A DNA stretch of 64,000 bases from Cylindrobasidium torrendii FP15055 ss-10 (taxonomy: Eukaryota > Basidiomycota > Agaricomycetes > Agaricales > Physalacriaceae), in contig KN880434.1 of NCBI GenBank assembly GCA_000934385.1, positions 248,001 to 312,000 on the forward strand, in the 5' to 3' direction. Shown in pieces: positions 13,195 through 24,423 of the stretch (its first letter is position 1; each line of letters starts with the position of its first letter). The notes under the pieces are model-generated. The model made no database searches and was not told where the DNA came from. It saw only the letters and a program-made list of their open reading frames with translations. The translations under genes and the position numbers were made by a program.

Positions 13195-14878
13195 TTAGGG
13201 CCTGGGATCATGCATGGCTTCTGTCAATTTTAGTAGGAAATCATGCTATGCGTGACGGCAAGACATACCACGGAACCAGCAACGCCCTTTAAGCTGGTAC
13301 GGACAGTCGGGTCCATTGGGACAAACGTGACCTTGAGTAGAAGTGAGCAAATATTCCGGAAGGATGAATGCAGACTGTTCACCCCAGCAGCAATTAGTAT
13401 GCGGGCATTGTTCACCTGGAAGACAAGACTTATGAGATGCAGAGCACACTGCTCAAGGAGATGGACGTACCACTTTTGATGTAGTTGCAGGGAGCCTTTT
13501 TCGCCGATATCGCAAGATGTTCAAGCTGTCCAGGGCTGAGCTTGTAGTCATGGCCGTACTTGCACGAGCCCTATTCAGGGCCATTAGCAAAGGGCGCGCG
13601 CGACGCAGATTGAACATACCTGTTCTTTGGTGCATGCACCCATTATGTAGTGCTCATTGCACGGAGGCGGGCTCTCTGAAGACACATGAGACGTGCTTGA
13701 AAATCGTAACCCAAACATACGTTTGTGCAGAGGCTAGCCATTTATGTCAGCATACATATCATAGAGGAGCGACAGTTTGGTCTACCAGTTCAGGGTTAAG
13801 CATGCCACTGGCCTCAGAAGAGGTCATCGAAGAGATGGACCGGGAGGCTGGCGACTTGGGGCTCGGAAGACCTCCACTGTGACGACGCCACAACGGAGTG
13901 CCGGGCGAAGTGTTGCCTGTGAAAGAGGGAGGCGGTGGTGGCGAGGGAATGCAGTATGTCATAAATAGAGAGGGCGCGCGGAAAAATTGCTTTTGGGGCG
14001 CTGAGAGGAAGGATATGTTATCTTGAATGAGAGCGGGTGAATGCTCAAGTGGGGTGGCTGTGGGCAACGGTGTTAGAACAAAGCATACTACGGGGCCGCC
14101 GTACGTACAAACCACAAACAAATGAGCAGATGGCATCTTCGCATAGTATGACACGGAGTCTACATACAATCAACCAGGTGCGAAGAACCTGAACTGTGAA
14201 CGCACCTATGATCTTTGTCTGAGCCTCAAGGCGGTCGCTGACCTCAATGACACAGAATGTCGGAGCCAAAGAGCTAAACTCTCTGAGAAACTGGCGGAAG
14301 CTGCCTGGATGGCTGCAAAGGCCCTCCTTAATCAAGGTTGCCTCTGCACGCACAGTGTCGATGTACAAGTTGACCATGAACCTCAACTTGCTGCCCGTGT
14401 TTGGAAAGTGGACTTGTTTGGCTTCGAGAGCCTCTTGGACGACGGCGGTGAGACTGCGGGCGGCTTCCTGCGCGCCCTGGTATCCGAGAGACAGTAGACG
14501 CGTATCAAAAAGCGCTGACGTTCCGTCGATGGCAACGACGACCATGGGCGGCGGCATCTGACAACCTAGTTAGTGGACGGGCAATACGTTTCGGCGTCGT
14601 TTCACATACCGTAAACTTGACGTGGTCGAGCTCGGCCTGGAGACGTGCGCATTCGCGCTCCAACAAGACTTGCTGTTGACTCGACGCGAGGCGCGCCGCT
14701 TGGGAAGTTATTGGGGCTCATATTAGCAGGATGACTTGGCGTACCATCGATGCCCAACATCGCTTGGTCCCTACGAACAGTTCATGAGTTACGTCGCTCG
14801 CTGGAACAAGCCACACAACACTCACCATATCTGGGCACTCTGGGTGTGGTCGATGAATAGGTTGTGTGAAATGGACAT
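13195..14878 (-). CDS. Coiled-coil / NYN-like / CCCH zinc-finger protein, paralogue 1 (acidic residues apparently lost)
   Basis: First of two tandem relatives. From MSISHNLFIDHTQSAQIW the protein runs into a short coiled coil (QQQVLLERECARLQAELDHV), then a globular domain beginning MVVVAIDGTSALFD, a Pro/Ser-rich linker, and C-terminal CCCH fingers: PPPCNEHYIMGACTKEQG followed by SCKYGHDY, and later APCNYIKSG, EQCPHTNCCWG, HVCPNGPDCPY and a final Cys-Trp-Phe. The ending is taken through a last intron to EAMHDPRP at 13195, because this matches the paralogue's C terminus; reading straight on would stop at 13246. Compared with the neighbour, the second and third acidic positions of the NYN-like domain appear replaced, so it may bind RNA without cleaving it. 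Two internal junctions are uncertain. Confidence 0.75.
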
Positions 14879-15768
14879 GGTGGCAAGGGAAAGAAAAAGT
14901 TGGTCGACAACGCGTCGTACACCAACATAAATACTCAGCGCCCCGCAATTGTATCAAGATCACAATAGTTTAATGGGCACCTGGGCTGTGCGGGGTTCTG
15001 CCCTGCCTGAGCCGAAGAATGGCGACGACAGGACCCGGGTTTATCTCTTTGTCGACCATGGCGGACAAAGAGTGGATTTTGGACCGTTCAGGAAAACGGT
15101 CTGCACAGGGACCTCTTGCCCAGAATGACGGTCGAAATGTAAGGTCAAGAGCTTCGCATCTCTCTGCAACGCACCTCCTCCAGTGCCCACGGCCTTCGTC
15201 AGGCGACGACGCGTGTGGCAACAAGTTTACGACACGAGCATACTCCCAAAACCAATTGAAAACTATCTGGCTGCAATCTGTGAGAGCGCCAAACGCACGG
15301 TCACAATCCAAAATTCGACGCAAGCCACCAGGGTGGGTAGTGCACCATGAGAATCCCCGTTCGAACGGCAAGACCCGAGCGGGTAGTACGAAAAGCATAT
15401 TTCGAGGGAGTAGAGCGAAGATAGTCTCCTCAGCCCATTCACTCGTCCGTTGACTCCGTAGCCACGGCGCTAATGCCTCACGGCTGCGGTTGCCATCGGG
15501 GCCGTGTGACAAAGTGTGTGAACAATGGCGGAAAGCATTTTCCTCCCCAACTCCTCATCGCGGGGGCCAAGCCAGTGGCCAACTAGCCATAGCCGACGGG
15601 GCTAGCGCAATTTACAAGATTTGTACAACACTTACATTCAATTAAAGCCACACATGATACGTTGCGATGGAGGGAATTAAACCTCTTATAGATAGTAACA
15701 TACATACCGTGGGAAAATACTGTGTGTCTGGAGACCTCTTTGACCACTTGCGACATCGAACTCGCTGT
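14879..15768. other. Intergenic region with an unexplained 180-codon open frame
   Basis: 890 bp between the two CCCH paralogues. The minus strand has an uninterrupted 180-codon frame (15512-14970) and the plus strand a 144-codon frame (15019-15453). Neither has introns, recognisable motifs or a family I know, and the surrounding genes are intron-rich, so both are probably fortuitous in a GC-rich stretch. The minus frame would lie just upstream of paralogue 1 and could overlap its promoter. Confidence 0.3.
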
Positions 15769-17649
15769 CTATTGATTATCCGCCTCCTTGTGCATGCTAG
15801 CACCGACGAACTTGCACTTCTTGCGCTTCAGGAAAAGACATTTGCTCGCCTGGGGGCATGTGTGACTATACACGCAATTATCACCCCAAGTGCATTCTTC
15901 GCCTACAACCCTGTGAGCCTGTGCGGTGAACAATGAAAGAACTAGCATACCTTTATTCACCGCGGGACACGGTGCCTTCTTTGCGTTCACCGACATTTCC
16001 CTATAGTGCTCTTCTTGCAGAACGAAATCGTGGGCGTACTTGCACGTCGAGCCATGCTTGCAATTCGCAAGATAGAACAGCGTGCAAGGAGGAGCGGGTT
16101 TCTGCTTCGAGAGCGGCTGTAGTAGTGTCAGGCATCGATGCATGGTGTCGAGGTAATCGAGCACTTACCAAACTGGAATCCACTTGTCTTGGAGTCGAAT
16201 GCAGCGCGGTGAACGAAGTTGAAACAATCATATCCAGGTCATCGCTATCTTCGCTTGAGCTACTACCGCCGGCCTCCAATTCAGGCGTGGGAGGGCGTCC
16301 AGACTGCATCGTCTTGGTGGTCTTGAGAGCGAAGGAATATGTTCGAGGGGATGCGGGAGCCGGGCGCTTGACCACAATAGGTTCTGGACAGTCTGCGGCG
16401 GCCGCAACTTTCTGAAGCTCCGGAGATGGAGTCCGAGTTGCAGTGGGCATACAGACTGGCTCAAGAGGAGGTGACGGAGGTAGTGTCGGTAGGGACGATG
16501 GCCGGACGACGCTCGATGAGCGACGAGACTTGGATAGGCCAGAGGGGGCGGACGGGCCAAGCTTTTGGGACATGAAGAGGTCGGGTATTGAGAACGACGG
16601 TAGGTCGAGGTCCGAGATCCCCGCAGCCATGTCAGTGTAACTCTTGAGTAGCACGAGCTTAGACTTGTATCCTGCTGTTATCTGAGAACGGAGATTCGCG
16701 ACGTAGCCATTATCGTGGCAACCTGCGGAGACGTTAGTACAGAGGGAGGCCGCCGTCGTCGAGACGTACCAGCGAACATAATCTTGGACGTTTGAGGAAG
16801 CCGGATGTCGTCTTCGAGATGAGCTGGACACTCAAGGTTAGCTAGCGATACGCTAACATTGAGCCACCGTACCCTTAATTTTCGCATCTGCAGCCTCTTT
16901 GCCACTTCCGACATCTACCATGACGAAGCGCTCGGTAGCCTGGTTGAAACCCATGGCGAATTCGTCAAATTTAGTCTTTGCGGAGGAATGACCATAGCGG
17001 CCGAGAGCCTCGACAAGGCCGCGCTTGTTCAGGAAGACATATACCCATACTTGGTATTGCTGTGGCCCACCATCGACGGCTTCGGTCATATAATGCGAGA
17101 CGCCGTTCGAGAGTTGTTCTGCAGCGATATGGCCACCCACGGCACCTTGCGATATAAGTTCTGGTGTAAAGATGGCACCGTCGCCGTCGATAAGGATGAC
17201 TACGCGATAGCCACCACCCTTTGGAGCCCCGAGTAAGTACACTTTGTCTCTTAAGAAGCGAATACAGTAAACTGACTTTGAGTTGGGTTTCAAGAACACC
17301 AAGTTGGGCCAGCGCATCAGAATGAGCCTGCTGAGCGTGCTTATGGTCAGCGTCAACGGCATCGTAGGCGCGTTTGTATAGAGCCAGGTCGGATTGAAGG
17401 CGTGATATTGTCTCGAGATATGTTGATTCATTTCCAAGGATGCTCAGCATCTCTCCTTTAGTGAATGAGTAAGTCAATGTGTCCATAGAATAGCGCGTGA
17501 GTACGTACCTTTCAATTCATCGAATCTTTGATTCCTAAGGATGAGTGATGTTAGAGATTGCAGCTCGAACACAAATGGAAGAGTGCCACTCACAACACAT
17601 GAGCCTTACGGTAGCTCGCATTAGACTCGGGGGGAGCGTCGAAAGACAT
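15769..17649 (-). CDS. Coiled-coil / NYN-like / CCCH zinc-finger protein, paralogue 2
   Basis: Same architecture as the neighbour. MSFDAPPESNASYRKAHV leads to an extended coiled coil (about residues 20-80), then a NYN/PIN-like domain starting YRVVILIDGDGAIFTPELI. The domain continues with YQVWVYVFLNKRGL, a GSGKEAADAKI helix, and SKIMFAGCHDNGYVANLRS. A Ser/Pro-rich linker follows, then CCCH fingers at CTLFYLANCKHGSTCKYAHD, APCPAVNKG.ECTWGDNCVYSH and CPQASKCLFLKRKKCKF. NYN nucleases use an Asp after strand 1, an Asp in the middle helix and an Asp after strand 4; ID, AAD and CHD occupy those places here. NYN plus CCCH is the layout of animal Regnase-1/ZC3H12, so RNA cleavage or decay is a reasonable hypothesis, not shown. 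Several introns. Confidence 0.8.
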
Positions 17650-18103
17650 GACTGTTTGGGAGATGGGCGAGATGCGGCTCTGTCATATATAAGTAGCCAA
17701 AGAGAGGCCATCACGAACATGCGGCGGGTGCATGCCAATTGGGGTTTGAGTGACCCCACGTTGGGACAGTGCTGCATTGAAGCCTGGCAAGCGATAGACC
17801 AGCTCCGTTGCTGCGATATGCATAGCGATATGGAGACCATGAGGAGGAAATCACATTTGTCCAAGTCGCTGCGCCAATTTTTCAACATCGCAGCGGCTGT
17901 GATTGCAAAAAATTGCGCCACCGGATTCAACGCGTTTCCAATGACAACGCACGCCCTGAAGACATTGAAACAAACGCCCTAAGTGGCCAATTCAAGATGG
18001 CCGCGAGAGGAGAAGCCTGCCACGACAGCACGTGATCGTCCGGCCTTTCTGGTTTGACTTTCACCGGCCCATCGCGATACCTACACCTAACGAACCTGAC
18101 GGC
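17650..18103. promoter_or_regulatory. Divergent promoter of CCCH paralogue 2 and the CDT1-like gene, with an ACGCGT box
   Basis: 454 bp shared by two divergent genes. An ACGCGT (MluI cell-cycle box core) lies at 17930-17935, about 170 bp before the CDT1-like start. In fission yeast, cdt1 is an MBF target through such boxes; extending this to the present gene is inference from one site. Confidence 0.4.
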
Positions 18104-20012
18104 ATGGCTCAATTCTCCAACGACGTCGCTCTCTCCCCGCGAAAGAGGAGTCGCCATTCAGACCTGGAGGACCACGAATTCACGCCCAAACGCCTCCGAA
18201 TTGCGTACGCACCGTACCGTACTGCAGTCTTCACAGAGAGTCTAACTTTGCTCTAGTAGCCATCTTGCAACGCCGTCAAGGTCTCCTACGAAACAGACCC
18301 CAACAATAACAGATCTACCATCACATCTATCACGCCTCTACACTATTCAGAATGGTCTGCAACACGCCCTCTCCCATGCTCTCGCGTCGTGTGCCGTGGC
18401 TCCCTCAGCGGATACTGGCATCGTCCGTGGTGTTTTGAATCATATCTCCCTGCAGTCGTACAGTGGTATTGCCACACAGTTCAGTATTGACGACCTTCGT
18501 CGGCTCTGTTGGATTTGGGAATGGGATGGCAAAACTCTTCCAAAGTCAAATGGCTCTGACGACGACGACGATAATCCATTCATGGACGAGCCAAAGCCTC
18601 CCCAAGTTAAGGATTGGAGCCGAGGGGCAATGGGATTCGTCCTTACTGCAGCTACACACCACTCCAAAACGGACAAAAGGCGCACACCGGCCTATGGGAT
18701 TGGCATCGAGGTCGAGTGCGACCTTGATAAGGGCACGAGTGGAGGAATGGCAGCCGTCGCGCGCTGGACGGCTGCAGCGGAGCAGCGAAAGTCTGAGTTT
18801 CGCACTAAACTTGTGAAATGGACAGAGGTAACATCACTTGGTTCCCCAGCATCACTCAGAATACTCATGCTTCTTTCTAGCTGCATCCTGAGGACGATAA
18901 TGTTCCTCAGATCCCTCTAGCCGATTTACCAGCTCTCAGTGCTGCCGCGCCTCAATCCTCCCTCACTCGTGTTTTTGCATCCCTTTCGCCCAAATCCAGA
19001 GCCAATGCGTTCCCGACTCCAGCGTTGCTTGCTTCCCCCAGCAGATCTCCAGCGAAGCGTGTCATGCGCGAATTCGTGGTTCCTGACCTGCCCATCACTC
19101 CATCTTCCAGGCAGCACTCGCCCATAAAACCATCCCTTTTGGCACACTCCTCGCCAATCAAAAACACTGTTCCATTTCCTCAGACTCCTTCGCGTAAGGA
19201 TCGTATTCCTCCCACGAACCCGAACACGCCCACTCGACGCGTGCCGCCCACCCCTGCTCGCACACCCACTACATCTGGTGCTTCACTCTCAGATACACCT
19301 GGCACGCCTGTTCATCAACGAGGTCGTGATGCTACTACGGTTCCGCAAACACCGACCTCTTCGCGGCGCCAGGCTCTGTACGACCGTGTCCGACAGCGCT
19401 CGCTTCAGACATCGCCTACCAGAACGCCAAAGCAAGACGCAGATGGTACGGCACTCACACGCGACCAGATTCTGAAAATGGGACAAGAAAACATGCGACG
19501 TCGCGTACTCCTTGGCCGGCTGCCTACAGTCGCGGAAAGCCTGTCGATGTAAGTTTTCTTCAATCCGCATTCTGGCGACCTCTAATCACTTCTGAAGGAT
19601 GTTTGCGGCACCAACGGCAGGAACTACAGTGACCATGACCCCATCTAGGAAGCGGCGGACACTACGAACATCAGAGGTTGCGGCCTCCATCATGAAATCA
19701 TCTTCAATGCCCATCTCATCATCGGATGCGAACGAAATGCTGGGGATGCTGGCCGAACTCTGTCCTTTCTTTGTCAAATCTCTCAACCTCGATGGTGAAG
19801 AGTGGTTGGAAATGCCTAAGCAGTCTGACACACTGTTTGACGACGATCCCAATCGCACGCCTGTCCCGCCCCCGAGTCCTAGCAGGTCAAGGACTACCAA
19901 GACCCCGGAGCAAGAACTGCTTACCCGCAGTCCTAAGCGTGTCACTCGCCAGGTTGGCGGGCTGCGTCAAGTCAGGGAGGTCATACGGAGAGAACTGGAC
20001 CTTATAGACTAA
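18104..20012 (+). CDS. CDT1-like DNA replication licensing factor
   Basis: Predicted nuclear protein that helps load the MCM helicase at origins in G1. It starts MAQFSNDVALSPRKRSRHSD, with a basic nuclear-localization-like stretch (TPKRLRIA), and after a first intron reads into a domain containing LSRLYTIQNGLQHALSHAL, ISLQSYSGIATQFSIDDLRR and LCWIWEWDGK, as in the central Cdt1 fold. A long Ser/Pro/Thr-rich linker with many SP/TP sites follows (likely CDK-regulated), and then a C-terminal winged-helix-like region with RRQALYDRVRQRSLQ, a RRVLLGRLPTVAESL segment, EVAASIMKSSSMPISSSDAN and LAELCPFFVK. Three or four introns. Family assignment rests on the overall pattern rather than an exact motif. 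Confidence 0.72.
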
Positions 20013-20168
20013 TTGCTTCTCATTTGCTTGTTACTTACTGACCCCAATATCCTCGCCACTTTAACTGATTTGTATGGTCCTTTGTTTTGTACGAACGTCG
20101 GTTCATCCGCCCATCCCCTTTATACTACATAGACCTATCGATTTGTAGGCTGCTTGCTCTTGTCATGT

Positions 20169-20526
20169 CTATCGAACTTTCTCTACACAATTTCCCTCGA
20201 GTAACTCTCTCCACAGGCGGTCAAACTCGGGCAGTGCTGAAATGTGTCCTCCTTCAATCCACTGCAGACGCGTGTTTGGGTATGCCTTTTCGAGCGAGTC
20301 TGGCATGTCGTGCCCGAGCTCGTCTTCCGTGGCGGCAAGGATATGAAGAGGACGACCTTCTGTGTGTTCCCTGTCCAGCGTGGATGGGTCGAAACTCCAG
20401 TCTGAATGTCTCGTCCTGCTTCGCTTTGGAGAAGAGGATAGTGTGCAAGAATTTCTCTGTACTGTTGATGTCGGAAAGCTTGCGCTCAATGTAGGGGTGT
20501 GTTAGAAATGATTTTGGTGTTGTCAA
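20169..20526 (-). pseudogene. C-terminal remnant of an alpha/beta-hydrolase
   Basis: Reading the minus strand, one frame gives an alpha/beta-hydrolase C terminus: HSDWSFDPSTLDREHTEGRP, LHILAATEDELGHDMPDSLE (the segment that carries the catalytic Asp in this fold) and IEGGHISALPEFDRLWRELL (catalytic His in GGH). No nucleophile-elbow GxSxG or oxyanion region is found upstream. Instead the frame runs into an AT-rich block at about 20500-20660. The piece therefore looks like the last about 100 residues of a gene that lost its 5' part. A multi-exon gene with a far upstream exon cannot be excluded. Confidence 0.55.
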
Positions 20527-20567
20527 TAACTGTCGGAATTACTCGACCTCTTGTCAGTAAAAATGAC

Positions 20568-20638
20568 CATGTTATTAACTGTTATATAACAAATTGTTTA
20601 AAACAGTCAAAAACCTGTTATTAATGAAAAATAACATG
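20568..20638. repeat. AT-rich inverted repeat beside the hydrolase remnant
   Basis: CATGTTATT at 20568-20576 is matched in inverted orientation by AATAACATG at 20630-20638. Between and around them are several further TGTTAT/ATAACA words in a block much richer in A+T than its surroundings (about 20500-20660). It has the look of a small non-autonomous element or its relic, but no target-site duplication was recognised. Confidence 0.4.
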
Positions 20639-20703
20639 TTTTTAACTCTAAAATATGCAATGAACGACCCTGCGAGTGGAGGGATGAATGGCAGCCAGCC
20701 AAG

Positions 20704-21186
20704 TCATAGCCTTGGTGGCACTACCTCAACAAAGACACGTCTGGGACCGATGTCTACGACACGATGCCCGGGCCCGCCCTCTGGTTGGACGCCTCCCCAG
20801 GAAGCAGTCACATTGCAGTTAGACATGTTCCCGTATTTATTTATGCCAAAACTTGAGTAATAGTCCCAAGGCCGCTTGATAAAATGCCTCCCAGCTGCTA
20901 CTGCTGGTTGCTATCGGATTGTCATAATAGACATCGTCGGACGGGTCACGGAGGTCGATCAGCGTTGATCCGTTTATGTGAAGTACTTATTGCGTCCGCG
21001 CGATAATGAACCCAACGCTTCGTTTTGCTTCGTTACCTAAGTGTTCATCCTTTCACCACCCACTGTCAGCTTGAAGTTCTCATGGGCATCTTTCTCTGGC
21101 CGATTCGAATGGCAGACGTTTGCCACGGCCACCCGCGCGTGCTTTGTAAATGGAACAAGGTTGACTCGACACTTTGTAATAGTCAT
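20704..21186 (-). CDS. Unrecognised small protein of about 120 residues
   Basis: Not recognised. Three exons can be joined on the minus strand with introns of about 71 and 52 nt at GT-AG boundaries. They begin MTITKCRVNLVPFTKHARVA, continue through ANVCHSNRPEKDAHENFKLT, a LHINGSTLIDLPAGRHF junction, and KRPWDYYSSFGINKYGNMSN, and end SWGGVQPEGGPGHRVVDIG...VVPPRL. The product would be mixed alpha/beta, without signal peptide or membrane helix, with two Trp and several Gly/Pro turns. Coding is suggested by frame continuity through two normal-sized introns; the stop at 20704 lies just before the AT-rich repeat. It may be a complete small gene or a piece of a larger damaged one. Confidence 0.4.
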
Positions 21187-21400
21187 CAGGGCAGATACGC
21201 AGGATCAACATATCTCGAACTGAATTCAACCAACGAGCCCGCCAAAAGAATGAGCCACTAACTCAGCACTTAGGCCCGGATTGAGAGCATCGGGTTTTTC
21301 GCCTTCTCGCACCGACCACCGTGTGCTCCCTGACTCGACCGCGTCATCTTCAACAGGAGACTATCTCTCACCATCAGCAACAAGCGACCGTAAACCGACG

Positions 21401-22727
21401 ATGAGCCCAATCAACACCTGCGTGCTTGGAGTTGGCCTTTCGGGGCTCACATTCCATGTCCCCTTCATCCTGGCTCTGCCTGATCTCTTCATCCTCCATT
21501 CCGTGCTCGAGCGCAACCCCACGACCCCGCATGGCAAAACGCACGAGCGCTTCGGCGTCACTCCCAAGGTTCACAGGTCCTTGGAAGACGTACTCAAAGA
21601 TCAAGAAATCGAGCTCATCATTGTCGGCACACCTAACGAGACTCACTACTCATTCGCGAAGGCTGCTCTAGAGGCAGGCAAGCATGGTAAGTTCTCTCAG
21701 CACCCGTTGTCGTAGAACAAGTTACTCACTCACATGCAGTCCTTGTCGACAAGCCAGTTACTTCGACAGCGTCAGAGGGCAGAGAGCTCGACGCACTTGC
21801 GAAGGCCAAGGGCCTCGTCCTGTACCCTTTCCAGAACCGTCGCTTCGATTCTGACTTCCTCGCCCTTCGCAAGCTCCTCGCGCTACCCAAATCGTCTGCA
21901 CAATCCCTTGGAGACATCTATGAATTTGAATCACGGTGCGTAGGATACCCTCATGCATTTACATCCATTCTTACGGCCGATACATACAGATTCGACCGCT
22001 ATCGCGCCGCTCTCAAGGGCACATGGAAGGATGAGCCCAAGCCCGCTGCCGGACAGACCTTTGATTTGGGAACGCATATCATGGACCAGGCGCTCACACT
22101 TTTTGGCAAGCCCTCCAAACTCACCGCCTTCGTCCAGAACGTGAGGGGACTGGGGAACCCCGAGGTCGATGACAGCGTATGTACACTTCTGCTAGAAATA
22201 ATCAGTATGCTCACCTCTGTCTTCTCGCAGTTCACGATCTACATGCAATACCCTGCTGGCGGGCCTTCTGAGCACCCTTTGACCGTCATTCTACGTGGAC
22301 AGATTCTTTCTGTGCGCCAGAAGCAGACGCGGTACGTCGTGCGTGGATCGAAGGGCACATTTGAGAAGTCGGGTGTCGACATACAGGAAGACCAGTTGAG
22401 GGTGCTCAAAGCTCCTTCCGACGTATTTGGAGAATCGTACGGGCTCGAACCCGAGGCGATCTGGGGAAGCCTCGAGAACTTGGGATCAGATGGCTCCGTT
22501 GTGCAGACCACGTATTTATTCTTCTGTTGTCGTTCGGCCGGTACTGACAACACTATAGGTGGCCATCGACTGAACGGGGCGCATACCCCGAACTGTTCAA
22601 GAATCTTGCAAACGTCATTAGGAATGGTGCAGAGCAGGAAGTCAAATGGTCTCAGGCGGTCGATGCAGTTGAGTTGATTCAACTGGCGCACAAGAGCTCG
22701 AAGGAAGGTATCACCATTGTTTTCTGA
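21401..22727 (+). CDS. GFO/IDH/MocA-family NAD(P)-dependent oxidoreductase
   Basis: Predicted cytosolic dehydrogenase acting on a sugar, polyol or related substrate. The Rossmann fold opens with MSPINTCVLGVGLSGLTFHV (GxGxxG-like GVGLSG), followed by DVLKDQEIELIIVGTPNETH and, after an intron, VLVDKPVTSTASEGRELDAL, the EKP-type motif with Asp in place of Glu (DKP). The C-terminal GFO/IDH/MocA C-domain contains RFDRYRAALKGTWKDEPKP, GQTFDLGTHIMDQALTLFG and a terminal ELIQLAHKSSKEGITIVF. The GTHxMDQ motif with the catalytic-type His is present. Four introns; the last junction is AC|G before WPSTERGAYPELFKN. An upstream in-frame ATG at 21281 would add 40 unlikely residues. About 360 residues, normal for the family. 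Confidence 0.93.
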
Positions 22728-22911
22728 GCATGGCAGTGTAGAAAAATGTAGAATCGCGTACAATGTAAACCATGTAATATCTACTTGTGTTTTTGTCTAA
22801 CGGAACAAGGTCCCCTTCTAACATCACGTATATATGGACTTTGTTCCAAAAACGACATTATGATCCAAAAGATTTTGATCGACAGGCTGGCTGCTTTGAC
22901 GCGGTGATGCC

Positions 22912-24381
22912 ATGCCCCGCCTCATCCCGCGCTTACTCAAGAAGCTGGCCGAACATCCTCTGTCCGAAACCACATTCAACAGCAAACATGGCACTCCTCC
23001 ACGCCAATACTCGTTCTCGCAGCCTTCGCCGTCACGGCCGTCTTTCAATTCGAAGGACTACACACGGAGCATACTGCTTAACAAGGACAACCCCATAACG
23101 CATGCAAACGCGCATCGGCGACACAAGAGCCTTCCACCCAGTGTTACACTGAGCAAAGCCGCTGAGAAGAGGGAGGGAGCGAGGGAGGGGCCGAGGGAGA
23201 TGAGTAGGGAAGAAAGGTCTTGGTGGGCTAGTCCATACTGTGCGTATACACCACTTCCCGACGCGTCTTTTCTCACACAACTCTGAAATAATACCAGTGC
23301 GTATGCTGGGATCTCCACTCAGAAGATGTCGTGTCACAAATAGGTCGTTGCCTGCCCGTACGTGACGCTCTATTGGGTCGGTGCAATCTAATGCTCTTGC
23401 CAGATTTTCTAGTCCGTCTAGGCCAATATCGTATCCCTGATATCATGAAGGAGACGCACAAAGGAACAACTACATTGCTCGCTCCAGATGGACTTGAAAG
23501 TTCACGCTTTAGAGTGCGCCGCGCGGGGCGAGCAATGTACGTTGTATGCTGGAAACACGCCATGGAAGAGCACCTTGCGAGTAACACCTCTTACTCTTTC
23601 TCAAATGTTCAGAATGACCGATGCCTTCACAGTGGGCGGAAGAATGCTCATGCGTAGTGGGACACATCCCGCACTGGTCCCACAAACAAGCCATCTCCTT
23701 CGTCTACGCGTCTTGCAAGAACTCGAGCTTTTAGCTGACCGTATGACTGCATGGCCAAACGCACAACCTCCCCCACCAATTCTTCGCCGTCTCACCCGCG
23801 GGGAATTTCAGGACATCAAGGATACAGGTCGAATACCGTTCAAGAACGCTGTCGCGGTTCTTGTCGTTCCCCCAGTCAACAACGACCCTCAAACAAGACA
23901 GTGTGCCAAACCATCCATGGAGTCGACACCTTTGCCAGGGGAGGCAGAGCCGGTGCAACCGAAGCGGCCTGCTCTACCAGTATCCGTCTTGTTGCCTTCG
24001 GGCGAGCGTCTAGTGGCAGAGGCGTCTGCGTCGATGGCGGAAGAACAGATACCGCTGTATAATGGCGCTTCCTTATTTCCCTTGAAGCCACAACGGGCGG
24101 CTTTACACAACCTTTTGTGCCGTGTGCTTGCTCTGGAAAGGAATGCGCGAGAGAAATGCCCCGAGGTCAGGACAAACGAAAGTGTCAAGGCCGACAGTAG
24201 AGCCAGTCATGCTTTCGTGCTCTTCTCCGGTCCTGAGTCTGTCCTGCGTGCCGACACAGTGCCTCTGGCTATTGCACTTTGGCGCATTCGCCTTTTTGAA
24301 GGCGCAGACTGGGACGATCATCGAGAGGATGCTTGGATTCTCAAAGCGCCTTACCTATCCATGGATATCTGGGAGCCATAA
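22912..24381 (+). CDS. Conserved hypothetical protein of unknown function
   Basis: Not assigned. The N terminus (MPRLIPRLLKKLAEHPL...) is basic and could be a mitochondrial presequence. After a Ser/Pro-rich linker, three introns are removed to join WWASPYLRMLGSPLRRCRVT, HFLVRLGQYRIPDIMKETHK, RVRRAGRAMYVVCWKHAMEE and, through a junction giving HLAMGGRMLMRSGTHP, a long C-terminal exon with LLRLRVLQELELLADRM, PPPPILRRLTRGEFQDIK and a final HAFVLFSGPESVLRADTVPL to MDIWEP. The conserved-looking basic and Cys-containing core suggests nucleic-acid or ribosome association, but this is only an impression. Convergent with PRE3, with only 42 bp between stop codons. Confidence 0.7.
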
Positions 24382-24423
24382 TACCAATAGAGGCAATACA
24401 AGTACAAGTATATTTTCGATAAT

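Noticed and set aside
15350..15375. GTTCGAAC-like T-loop resembling a tRNA end, with similar words near 27720
   Set aside because: No matching acceptor stem, D-loop or anticodon arm could be laid out around either place.
14970..15512. 180-codon minus-strand open frame between the CCCH genes
   Set aside because: No motif, intron or family; a similarly long frame lies on the other strand, as expected by chance in GC-rich DNA.
16001..16831. Reading the 276-codon minus frame as a separate gene
   Set aside because: It contains exons of CCCH paralogue 2 plus read-through of introns.
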